NCBI RefSeq assembly: GCF_044772865.1
Contig: NZ_CP173029.1
Location: 3,472,001 to 3,536,000 of the forward strand
Source of the DNA: Algirhabdus cladophorae
GTDB lineage: Bacteria > Pseudomonadota > Alphaproteobacteria > Rhodobacterales > Rhodobacteraceae
Length of the DNA: 64,000 nt
Reading direction: 5' to 3'
Both the position numbers and the translations under genes were made by a program. The notes beneath the pieces are model-generated. The model worked only from the letters and a program-made list of their open reading frames with translations. It made no database searches and had not been told where the DNA came from. Shown here in pieces: positions 52,383-60,418 of this stretch (position 1 is the stretch's first letter; each line of letters starts with the position of its first letter).

Positions 52383-53099
52383 ATGTTTCAATCTGCTTTA
52401 GATCTTTTGTACCCGCGGCGCTGTGTCACTTGTGACAACGATACCCAAGATATCGACGCACTCTGCGGTGAATGTTGGTCCAAGACGCCGTTCTTGGGGG
52501 GCGCACTATGTGACAAATGTGGGATCAACCTGCCCGGCGATGAAGAGGACAGCATATTGTGTGACGATTGTCTGACCGTGGCGCGGCCTTGGCTGCAAGG
52601 ACGGGCGGCATTGCGCTACACGGACAACGCGCGCAAGCTGATCCTGCGGCTAAAACATGGGGACCGTAGCGATCTGGCGCGCCCTGCGGGGCAATGGATG
52701 GCCCGTGCGGCGGCCCCGATTTTGCAGCCCGATATGATGCTAGCACCGGTGCCACTGCATTGGCGCAGGTTTCTCAGCAGGACTTATAATCAGTCGGCCG
52801 AATTGGCAAAATCCGTTGCCCTTGCGACGGACCTGCCGGTTTTGCTGGATGCGCTTGAACGACGTAAACCCACGGTCGTTTTGGATGGATTAAACCGTGA
52901 CGAGCGGTTTCAGGCCGTTAGTGATTGCATAGGCGTTACTGCAAAACATGCTGCGAAAATACAAGGCCGTCATATGTTGTTGATCGATGATGTGATGACG
53001 TCGGGGGCTACTCTTGCGGCCTCGGCCAGTGCGTGCCTTGATGCAGGCGCAAAAGAAATTTCCGTTGTGACACTGGCGCGGGTCGGCAAGGAGGCGTAA
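52383..53099 (+). CDS. ComF family phosphoribosyltransferase-like protein
   Basis: A 238-residue ComF protein, named for competence but widespread in non-competent bacteria. The N-terminus has a zinc-ribbon-like set of cysteines (RRCVTCDN, LCGECW, LCDKCG, LCDDC; four CxxC pairs), then APVPLHWRRFLSRTYNQSAELA, and the phosphoribosyl pyrophosphate motif LLIDDVMTSGATLAA near residue 200. Start ATG 52383 chosen; the longer frame overlaps the divergent methyltransferase start. It is followed by grxC, 31 bp away. Confidence 0.88.
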   Translation: MFQSALDLLYPRRCVTCDNDTQDIDALCGECWSKTPFLGGALCDKCGINLPGDEEDSILCDDCLTVARPWLQGRAALRYTDNARKLILRLKHGDRSDLARPAGQWMARAAAPILQPDMMLAPVPLHWRRFLSRTYNQSAELAKSVALATDLPVLLDALERRKPTVVLDGLNRDERFQAVSDCIGVTAKHAAKIQGRHMLLIDDVMTSGATLAASASACLDAGAKEISVVTLARVGKEA

Positions 53100-53130
53100 A
53101 CCACTGGGTGCCAATAAAAGGAAGACACCA

Positions 53131-53388
53131 ATGCAGCCTGTTGAAATCTATACCTCGCCCCTTTGTGGTTTTTGCCACGCGGCAAAGCGGCTGCTGACAT
53201 CAAAGGACGTGAACTTTGCCGAAGTTGACGTTGCTGCCAATCCAGATCGCAAGCCAGAGATGATCCAGCGTGCCAATGGTGCGCGTACAGTCCCACAAAT
53301 CTTTATCGGCGAAACACATGTTGGTGGCTGTGATGATCTCTATGCCTTGGATCGGGCCGGTAAATTGGATGCGCTGCTCAAGGGGTGA
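53131..53388 (+). CDS. grxC: Glutaredoxin 3 (GrxC type)
   Basis: An 85-residue dithiol glutaredoxin that reduces disulfides with glutathione. The active site is SPLCGFCHAAKRLL, i.e. CGFC instead of the common CPYC, followed by the TVPQIFIGETHVGGCDDLYAL glutathione-binding signature. It lies between comF and the nitrilase-family gene, five bases from the latter's start. Confidence 0.93.
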   Translation: MQPVEIYTSPLCGFCHAAKRLLTSKDVNFAEVDVAANPDRKPEMIQRANGARTVPQIFIGETHVGGCDDLYALDRAGKLDALLKG

Positions 53389-53392
53389 TGAC

Positions 53393-54211
53393 GTGAAACT
53401 CATCCTTCTCCAGATTACTTCGACGGACGATCCTGTCGCCAACTTGGCCGTCGTTCAGGACATGATTGCACAGGCTGCGGCCAATGGTGCGGATATGATC
53501 CTCACGCCAGAAGTGACCAACTGTCTGTCCGCTGATCGTGCGCATCAATCTGAAATTTTACAGCTTGAGGAAAATGACCCGACTCTCAAAGCCCTACAAA
53601 TACAGGCGGCCACTTTAAATACGAACATCCTCATTGGATCCTTGGCACTTCAGACCGGAGACGCCGATGGCCGCTTTGCGAACAGGTCGATCCTGATCGC
53701 ACGGGATGGCAGCATCGTGGCGCGCTACGACAAGATCCACATGTTTGATGTGGATGTCAGCGCGGAAGAAACCTACCGCGAATCCTCGGCCTATCGGGCC
53801 GGTACCACAGCAGTTTTGGCAAAAATACCCGAAGCGACATTCGGCCTGACAGTGTGCTACGATCTGCGCTTTCCGCAGCTATACCGACATTTGGCGCAGG
53901 CCGGGGCGCAAATCATTACGGTTCCTGCGGCGTTTTCTTATGTCACAGGCCCCGCCCATTGGGAAAGTTTGCTGCGCGCACGTGCGATTGAAACGGGGTG
54001 TTTTATCGTGGCTCCAGCGCAAACAGGGGATCACGGATGCCGCAAAACCCATGGCCATTCTTTGGTGATTGATCCTTGGGGGACGGTTTTAGCGGATGCC
54101 GGAACCGAGGTGGGCGCAACATATGTAGACATCGATTTGGCCAAAGTTGACCAGATGCGGCACAAAGTACCCTCCCTTTTTAATGAAACTCGGTACATAC
54201 TGCCCGCATGA
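53393..54211 (+). CDS. Carbon-nitrogen hydrolase (Nit/YafV-like amidase family)
   Basis: A 272-residue nitrilase-superfamily enzyme. The Glu-Lys-Cys triad is visible: ILTPEVTN near residue 43, the Lys in RYDKIHMFDVD near 113, and the Cys in GLTVCYDLRFPQLYRHLA near 148. Members of this branch act as deaminated-glutathione or omega-amide hydrolases. The start is GTG 53393, four bases after the grxC stop with AGGGG upstream. The grxC-nit pairing suggests a role linked to glutathione. Confidence 0.85.
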   Translation: MKLILLQITSTDDPVANLAVVQDMIAQAAANGADMILTPEVTNCLSADRAHQSEILQLEENDPTLKALQIQAATLNTNILIGSLALQTGDADGRFANRSILIARDGSIVARYDKIHMFDVDVSAEETYRESSAYRAGTTAVLAKIPEATFGLTVCYDLRFPQLYRHLAQAGAQIITVPAAFSYVTGPAHWESLLRARAIETGCFIVAPAQTGDHGCRKTHGHSLVIDPWGTVLADAGTEVGATYVDIDLAKVDQMRHKVPSLFNETRYILPA

Positions 54212-54651
54212 GTCAAACTGAAACGTCTCTTGCCGTCTCGTTTTTCAGCGAGATCCTGACAGTAGAACAACTGGTGCGAAACCGCGTCAGCAAGGTTTTG
54301 CCACGCGGTATGGAGCTGTCCCATTTTTCTGTGCTGAATCATTTGGCCTATGTGGGCGCCGAACGATCCCCGGCGCAATTGGCCAAGACATTTCATCTGT
54401 CGCGTGGCGCCATTACCAACACTCTCAATAAGCTAGAGGTCGCTGGATACATTCATGTGCGACCGGACTGGGACGATGCACGCCGCAAAATGGTGGCAAT
54501 TAGCCCCTCGGGGCGTGCCGCCACGGATGCCGCAATTCAGGCCATAACCCCCATGGTCGCAGAAGCCGTGCGCGGTATGGGCGAGGACAAAGTACGCACA
54601 GCGATCCCTGTCCTACGCAGTCTACGGCTTAGCCTTGCTGAGACAGATTAA
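54208..54651 (+). CDS. MarR family transcriptional regulator
   Basis: A 147-residue winged-helix regulator. The helix-turn-helix is visible at RSPAQLAKTFHLSRGAITNTLNKLEVAGYI, followed by the wing RPDWDDARRKMVAISPSGRAA, typical of MarR. It starts within the nitrilase stop (ATGA) and converges on ubiG with a TTAA stop overlap. Its ligand and targets are unknown; it could control the upstream genes of its own operon. Confidence 0.9.
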   Translation: MSQTETSLAVSFFSEILTVEQLVRNRVSKVLPRGMELSHFSVLNHLAYVGAERSPAQLAKTFHLSRGAITNTLNKLEVAGYIHVRPDWDDARRKMVAISPSGRAATDAAIQAITPMVAEAVRGMGEDKVRTAIPVLRSLRLSLAETD

Positions 54652-55394
54652 TCGGGCTTTGTGGACGTAGTGGTGTAGTTCACGCTGAGGTCGCGATCGG
54701 ACAAAGACCACGTAAAGCCCAGCGGATTAAAGACAAATCCTTGCCGGTCAACGGGCGTTAGGCCCGCATCGCTCAGCAATTTGAACAACTCGTCGGGTGT
54801 GATGAACTTATTCCATTCATGGGTGCCTTTTGGCAGCCAGCGCATCACATATTCAGCACCAATGATGGCCATCATGAAACTCTTGGGATTGCGATTGATG
54901 GTAGAACAGATGTGGACACCGCCGGGTTTGAGCAGAGTCTGACACGCTGTCAAATAGGCCAATGGATCAGCCACGTGTTCGACCACTTCCATATTCACCA
55001 CGGCGTCAAATTGTTCACCAGCCTGCGCGAGGGCTTCTGCCGTGGTAAATCGGTAATCAATCTTTAGGCCAGATTGTTCAGCGTGGATTTGGGCCACGGG
55101 AATATTGCGTTCGGCGGCATCTGCGCCAACCACATCAGCCCCTAATCGGGCCAGAGGTTCCGACAACAGACCGCCACCGCAGCCGATATCAAGGATACGC
55201 AGCCCTTTGAACGGCAAATCCTGTCCCAGATCGCGGCCATATTCCGCAGCAATCTGGCGCGTGATGTAATCCAAACGGCAAGGATTAAGCATGTGAAGTG
55301 GTTTGAATTTGCCAGTGGGATCCCACCATTCTGCAGCCATAGCTTCGAATTTTGCGATTTCATTTGGATCAACAGTGGTTTGTTGCGCTTGCAT
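54648..55394 (-). CDS. ubiG: Ubiquinone biosynthesis O-methyltransferase UbiG
   Basis: UbiG carries out both O-methylations of ubiquinone synthesis. The 248-residue product has the N-terminal EIAKFEAMAAEWWDPTGKFKPLHMLNP, the SAM-binding LDIGCGGGLLSEPLARLG near residue 69, VVNMEVVEHVADPLAYLTAC near 133, and STINRNPKSFMMAIIGAEYVMRWLPKGTHEW, the family signature. A strong GAGGAGGG ribosome site precedes the ATG. It is divergent from pip. Confidence 0.96.
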   Translation of the reverse strand: MQAQQTTVDPNEIAKFEAMAAEWWDPTGKFKPLHMLNPCRLDYITRQIAAEYGRDLGQDLPFKGLRILDIGCGGGLLSEPLARLGADVVGADAAERNIPVAQIHAEQSGLKIDYRFTTAEALAQAGEQFDAVVNMEVVEHVADPLAYLTACQTLLKPGGVHICSTINRNPKSFMMAIIGAEYVMRWLPKGTHEWNKFITPDELFKLLSDAGLTPVDRQGFVFNPLGFTWSLSDRDLSVNYTTTSTKPD

Positions 55395-55456
55395 TTTGCC
55401 CTCCTCGGTTCAAGAACCCAATGGCGTGTTACATTTTTAGGACTATATAGGGCGTC

Positions 55457-56446
55457 ATGGACAAAAACGCAGCCTCAAGATCAGTGATGCAACACCTTTA
55501 TCCCGCTATTGATCCCTTTGATCAGCGGATGCTGGATGTGGGCGATGGGCACAAGGTCTATGTTGAACAATGTGGTAACCCAAATGGCGTGCCCGTGGTT
55601 GTGTGCCATGGTGGTCCGGGTGGGGGATGTAGCCCTGCGATGCGTCGCTATTTTGATCCAGATATTTACCGGATTGTCCTTTTTGATCAGCGCGGCTGTG
55701 GCCGGTCACGGCCCCATGCCAGTGTCAAAGATAACACGACTTGGCATTTGATCGCGGATATGGAGCTGATCCGCGCGACGCTGGACATTGAAAAATGGGT
55801 GGTCTTTGGTGGCAGTTGGGGGGCAACCTTGGCCCTGCTCTATGCGCAAACCCATCCGCAGGCTGCGGCCTTCTTGGCGTTGCGCGGTGTATTCCTCATG
55901 ACGCAGGCTGAGTTGACGTGGTTTTACGGTGGCGGCGCTGGGCAATTTTGGCCGGATTTGTGGAAACGATTTACTGACCTTGTGCCAGAAGACGAACATG
56001 ACGATCTGATTGGGGCCTATCACCGTCGGTTATTTTCTGGCGATATGATGCAAGAGACGCGCTACGCCCGTGCCTGGGCCAGTTGGGAAAATGCGCTGGC
56101 CTCGATCGATAGCGAAGGGATGGTCGGTGAAAGCCCTGGCGAATACGCCCGTGCCTTTGCTCGTCTTGAGAATCATTACTTTAAAAATGCCGGCTTTCTT
56201 GAGGTAGATGGGCAAATAATGCGCGATCTTCCCAAGATAGCTCACATACCTGCAAAAATAGTTCAGGGGCGTTATGATATGATCTGTCCGCCTACATCTG
56301 CCTGGCATCTTGCACAGGCGTGGCCCCAAGCCACGTTGAAGATGGTGCCAAAAGCGGGTCATGCTTTGTCAGAAGTTGGGATAAGCGCTGAATTGGTTCG
56401 CACAATGGATCAAATAGGCCGGAACCCTAAACAATTAGGCCTTTAG
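55457..56446 (+). CDS. pip: Proline iminopeptidase
   Basis: An alpha/beta hydrolase that removes N-terminal proline. The 329-residue protein has the HGGPGGGCSPAMRRYFD oxyanion-hole segment, LFDQRGCGRSRPH, the nucleophile elbow VFGGSWGATLALLYAQTHP with Ser near residue 115, and the C-terminal GHALSE with catalytic His. Length and motifs match the Xanthomonas-type enzyme (peptidase S33). It is 60 bp upstream of a peptide-type ABC importer on the same strand. Confidence 0.93.
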   Translation: MDKNAASRSVMQHLYPAIDPFDQRMLDVGDGHKVYVEQCGNPNGVPVVVCHGGPGGGCSPAMRRYFDPDIYRIVLFDQRGCGRSRPHASVKDNTTWHLIADMELIRATLDIEKWVVFGGSWGATLALLYAQTHPQAAAFLALRGVFLMTQAELTWFYGGGAGQFWPDLWKRFTDLVPEDEHDDLIGAYHRRLFSGDMMQETRYARAWASWENALASIDSEGMVGESPGEYARAFARLENHYFKNAGFLEVDGQIMRDLPKIAHIPAKIVQGRYDMICPPTSAWHLAQAWPQATLKMVPKAGHALSEVGISAELVRTMDQIGRNPKQLGL

Positions 56447-56506
56447 GCTTTACAGACCTCGATTTTTTATTAACCCTAGGGCCAACAAAAAATAAAACGG
56501 GGAAAT

Positions 56507-57508
56507 GTGGTGGGCTCTGTCGCTCGAATTATTTTGCAGAGGCTCGGTTTGGGCCTTTTGACCCTCCTTGTTGTCTCTATCGTTATTTTTACCGCTGTGA
56601 ACTCGCTTCCGGGTGATTTCGCGCAAGCTATTTTGGGTCAAGGCGCCACGGAAGAGGCGGTTGCTGCGATCCGCACAGACCTTGGCTTGGATAAGCATCC
56701 CGTCGTGCGGTATTTCGAATGGCTTGGTAAGGCATTGCGCTTTGACCTTGGGACCAGTTTTGCAGCTGCAAACTTTGCCAGTTTTGCTGGGGCTGACACG
56801 GGATCCGGTCTTGGTTCTGTCGCCGCGCAGATCGGCCCGCGGTTTGCCAACACCATGTTCCTTGCTGGTGTGACTGCGATGATTGCAGTGCCGTTGTCCC
56901 TGATCTTGGGCATTCTGGCCGCACTTTATCGCAACACCGTGTTTGACCGGCTTGCGAACATCTTTACGCTTTCGTCTATTTCCAGCCCTGAATTTTTCCT
57001 CGCCTACATCTTGATCTTGTTCCTTGCAGTGCTGAACCCGCTGCTGCCATCCCTGTCCAATATTTATGACGGTATGAGTTTTGGCGAACGTCTGAACCGC
57101 ACGATGTTGCCCGCACTTACAATGACTTTGGTGGTGACGGCCCATATGATGCGGATGACGCGCGCTGCGATTATCAACCTGTTGGCCTCGCCCTATATCG
57201 AAATGGCGCGCCTCAAAGGCATCAGCCCAATGCGGGTGATCGTTAAGCACGCCTTGCCCAATGCACTGGCCCCGATCATCAACGTGATCGCCCTGAACCT
57301 TGCCTACCTCATCACCGGTGTGGTCGTGGTCGAAGTGGTCTTTGTCTATCCGGGCATCGGTCAGCTGTTCGTGGACAGCGTTAAGATCCGCGATATTCCA
57401 GTGGTGCAGGCCTGCTGTCTGATCTTTGCGGCGGCTTATATCTTGCTGAACCTGCTGGCGGATATTCTGTCTATCCTATCGAACCCACGTCTGAGGCATC
57501 CAAAATGA
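56507..57508 (+). CDS. Peptide-type ABC importer permease 1 (DppB/OppB family)
   Basis: A 333-residue inner-membrane permease with about six helices. The N-terminal helix RLGLGLLTLLVVSIVIFTAVNSLPGD is family-typical, and the EAA loop reads EMARLKGISPMRVIVKHALPNALAPIINV near residue 225. The start is GTG 56507. It overlaps the second permease by four bases. The order permease-permease-fused ATPase-binding protein suggests one operon for uptake of small peptides or similar compounds; the substrate is unknown. Confidence 0.9.
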   Translation: MVGSVARIILQRLGLGLLTLLVVSIVIFTAVNSLPGDFAQAILGQGATEEAVAAIRTDLGLDKHPVVRYFEWLGKALRFDLGTSFAAANFASFAGADTGSGLGSVAAQIGPRFANTMFLAGVTAMIAVPLSLILGILAALYRNTVFDRLANIFTLSSISSPEFFLAYILILFLAVLNPLLPSLSNIYDGMSFGERLNRTMLPALTMTLVVTAHMMRMTRAAIINLLASPYIEMARLKGISPMRVIVKHALPNALAPIINVIALNLAYLITGVVVVEVVFVYPGIGQLFVDSVKIRDIPVVQACCLIFAAAYILLNLLADILSILSNPRLRHPK

Positions 57509-58704
57509 ATACTTTGCTGATGATCCTCGCCATTTTCGTGATGGCACTGCCTTTGGGGCTAGGCTTCCGTTTCGCGGGACAGTCCGCAACCGGCAACAAA
57601 CCATATTTTCGTGATATGGGCACCGGCGTGGCCTATGGTTTCGCGCTGGGCGCGATGCTGTTGGCGGTGATCGCGTATCTCTACATTGTTTCATGGTTTG
57701 CCACTGGTCCCGAAGCCAACAAGTATTTCTTTTTCCGCGTGGCTTTGCATGGGTTGGCGATTTTCGCTGTGGCCTCGATCATCTTCAAGGAATTTGGCAA
57801 ACGCGTGGGCACCGCTGCAACTCGCAAGCTGTTTCGATCAATGCCCCTCACCGCCAGCTTTGGGGTTTTGACCATTATCCTTTACGCCATCCTGTCTATT
57901 TTTGCGGGGGTGATCGCCCCTTACGGACAAGAGGAAATTTTGGCGGCAGCGAATGTCGTTCCGGGCGGCGATCCGGCCATGGGTGGCAACCCAGAGTATC
58001 CACTAGGCACTGACCAGATTGGTCGCGACATTCTGAGCCGTCTGATTTACGGCGCGCAGAACACGGTGGGCATCGCTTTTGTCACAACTTGCCTTGCGTT
58101 TTTCATTGGCGGCACCTTGGGCTTTCTCGCGGCGACTTTGGGCGGTTGGCTGGACCAATTGCTATCGCGTGCTGTGGATGTGTTGATGGCGATCCCTGCT
58201 TTGATTTTTGCCTTGCTCTTGATGACAATCGCATCGGTTTGGGCAAACCAATTGGGCATCCCATTGACTTATTTCATGGTGGTGATCATCGCTGTCATCG
58301 ACAGCACTCGCGTGTTCCGCTTGGCCCGCGCCGTTGGGCAAAACATCGTGGTGATGGACTACATCGAAGCGGCAAAACTGCGCGGTGAAGGCCTTGGCTA
58401 TCTGATCTTCAAGGAAATCCTGCCAAATGCCACGGCACCCCTGTTGGCTGAATTTGGTCTGCGCTTTTGCTTTGTGTTTCTCACAATTGCCTCCTTGTCG
58501 TTCTTAGGTGTGGGTATTCAGCCACCGCTTGCGGACTGGGGCACGATGGTCAAAGACCTGTCGCAGTTCATCAACTTTGCAGCCTTTGCACCGCAAGTGG
58601 CCGCAGCGCCGTTGTTGGCAGCGGGTGCTATCGCATTGCTCACCGTTGCTGTGAATTTCGTGGTAGACTGGATGCTGCATAAATCGTCGGGGCTAAAAGA
58701 ATGA
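57505..58704 (+). CDS. Peptide-type ABC importer permease 2 (DppC/OppC family) with N-terminal extension
   Basis: A 399-residue permease, about 100 residues longer than usual. The ordinary DppC part begins near residue 108 (FRSMPLTASFGVLTIILYAILSIFAGVIAPYG) and includes GTDQIGRDILSRLIYGAQNT and the EAA loop EAAKLRGEGLGYLIFKEILPNATAP near 290. The extra N-terminal 107 residues carry three hydrophobic segments (residues 3-20, 41-66, 76-95), so the protein would have about nine helices. It overlaps the ATPase gene by four bases (ATGA). Confidence 0.88.
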   Translation: MNTLLMILAIFVMALPLGLGFRFAGQSATGNKPYFRDMGTGVAYGFALGAMLLAVIAYLYIVSWFATGPEANKYFFFRVALHGLAIFAVASIIFKEFGKRVGTAATRKLFRSMPLTASFGVLTIILYAILSIFAGVIAPYGQEEILAAANVVPGGDPAMGGNPEYPLGTDQIGRDILSRLIYGAQNTVGIAFVTTCLAFFIGGTLGFLAATLGGWLDQLLSRAVDVLMAIPALIFALLLMTIASVWANQLGIPLTYFMVVIIAVIDSTRVFRLARAVGQNIVVMDYIEAAKLRGEGLGYLIFKEILPNATAPLLAEFGLRFCFVFLTIASLSFLGVGIQPPLADWGTMVKDLSQFINFAAFAPQVAAAPLLAAGAIALLTVAVNFVVDWMLHKSSGLKE

Positions 58705-60347
58705 GCGATCAACTGGTCAAAATTCGCGGTCTCAAAATCGAAGGCCGCAGTGACGAGACTTGGAACCCGATTATCAAAGGTGTCGATCTTGATCTGAACA
58801 AGGGCGAAGTGCTGGGTCTGATCGGTGAATCCGGTGCTGGTAAATCGACGATCGGTTTGGCGGCCATGGGTTTTGCCCGTGACGGCGTACGCATTTCTGG
58901 TGGCTCTGTTGAATTTGACGGTGTTGATCTGGTCAATGCCTCTGCTGCGGTTAAACGTGCTTTGCTGGGCAAACGGATTGCCTATGTGGCGCAGTCTGCA
59001 GCGGCCAGTTTTAATCCGGCCCACAAGATCCTTGATCAACATACCGAAGGCCCCACGCAGCACAGTGTGATGTCCAAATCGGAATCCGAGGCTGACGGAA
59101 TGGAGCTGTATGAAAAGTTGCGTCTGCCCAACCCGGACCAGATAGGCTTTCGCTATCCGCACCAAGTGTCGGGCGGTCAGTTGCAACGGGCGATGACTGC
59201 AATGGCCATGTCCTGCCGTCCTGATTTGATTATCTTTGACGAGCCGACAACAGCTTTGGACGTGACCACACAGATCGAGGTTCTTGCTTCGATCCGCGAC
59301 ATTGTGGAACAGTTCAACACGGCTGCCATTTACATCACTCACGATTTGGCCGTTGTGGCCCAGATGGCAGACAAGATCAAAGTGCTGCTGCGCGGTGACG
59401 AGGTCGAAGAGGCTGACACCCGCACAATGTTGTCCGCCCCAAAGGAACAATACACCAAAAGCCTTTGGGCCGTTCGTGAGTTTGAACGCCCCGCTAAGGC
59501 AGCAGTTCCAGTAGACAGTACGCCGGTTGTGTCGGTGCATAATGTGACGGCGGCCTACGGCAAAACACCTGTTTTGTTTGATGTCAGTTTTGATATTCAT
59601 CCGGGCCGCACAGTGGCTGTTGTTGGCGAAAGTGGGTCGGGCAAATCGACGACGGCGCGGTGTATCACTGGCCTGTTACCGCCCAAGCAGGGCAGTATTG
59701 CTTTTGACGGTGTCGAGTTGCCTTTGGACTATCGAAAACGGTCCAAAGAACAGTTGCGTCAGGCGCAGATGATTTATCAAATGGCTGATACGGCACTGAA
59801 CCCCCGCACATCAATTGGTGACATAATTGGCCGACCGGTTGAGTTTTACATGGGCCTCAAAGGGGCTGCGAAACAAAAGCGTGTCGACGAGTTGCTGGAC
59901 CAGATCGAGCTGGAGCCGAACCAATATCGCGACCGTTTGCCCTCTGAGCTATCAGGCGGTCAAAAGCAGCGTATCGGGATTGCGCGCGCCTTGGCAGCCG
60001 AGCCGAAGTTTATCATTTGTGACGAGGTCACATCGGCTTTGGACCAATTGGTGGCTGAAGGTATCCTGCGGTTGCTGGCAAAATTGCAGGACGACTTGAA
60101 CCTGTCCTATATGTTTATCACCCACGATCTGGCGACGGTTAAAGCCATCGCAGACGAGGTCGTGGTGATGAAAAATGGCAAAGTGATCGAACAGGGCCCA
60201 AAGGCCGAAATGTTTACACCGCCACATCACGCCTATACGGATCTATTGCTCAGCTCTGTGCCGGAAATGGATCCTGATTGGCTGACCAATCTGCTGAATG
60301 AACGCGGAGTTGATAACATCGGGGACGCAGCAGTTGGTAAGATGTAA
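58701..60347 (+). CDS. Peptide-type ABC importer ATPase, two fused domains (DppD-DppF)
   Basis: A 548-residue protein with two ABC ATPase domains in one chain. Domain 1 (residues 5-260): Walker A GESGAGKST near 45, signature VSGGQLQRA near 158, Walker B LIIFDEPTTALD. Domain 2 (about 275-520): Walker A GESGSGKST near 311, signature LSGGQKQRI near 416, Walker B FIICDEVTSALD, and a C-terminal oligopeptide-transporter tail (HHAYTDLLLSSVPE). It energises both permeases. Confidence 0.92.
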   Translation: MSDQLVKIRGLKIEGRSDETWNPIIKGVDLDLNKGEVLGLIGESGAGKSTIGLAAMGFARDGVRISGGSVEFDGVDLVNASAAVKRALLGKRIAYVAQSAAASFNPAHKILDQHTEGPTQHSVMSKSESEADGMELYEKLRLPNPDQIGFRYPHQVSGGQLQRAMTAMAMSCRPDLIIFDEPTTALDVTTQIEVLASIRDIVEQFNTAAIYITHDLAVVAQMADKIKVLLRGDEVEEADTRTMLSAPKEQYTKSLWAVREFERPAKAAVPVDSTPVVSVHNVTAAYGKTPVLFDVSFDIHPGRTVAVVGESGSGKSTTARCITGLLPPKQGSIAFDGVELPLDYRKRSKEQLRQAQMIYQMADTALNPRTSIGDIIGRPVEFYMGLKGAAKQKRVDELLDQIELEPNQYRDRLPSELSGGQKQRIGIARALAAEPKFIICDEVTSALDQLVAEGILRLLAKLQDDLNLSYMFITHDLATVKAIADEVVVMKNGKVIEQGPKAEMFTPPHHAYTDLLLSSVPEMDPDWLTNLLNERGVDNIGDAAVGKM

Positions 60348-60418
60348 TTCGAAGCACCGGGGAAATCTCGGGATCTGAGGGATAACACTCAAAAAGTTCA
60401 ACATGGGAGAACGAACAT

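Noticed and set aside
58518..59600. A 360-codon minus-strand frame opposite the fused importer ATPase
   Set aside because: Shadow of the ATPase coding strand; no recognisable domain and no independent signals.
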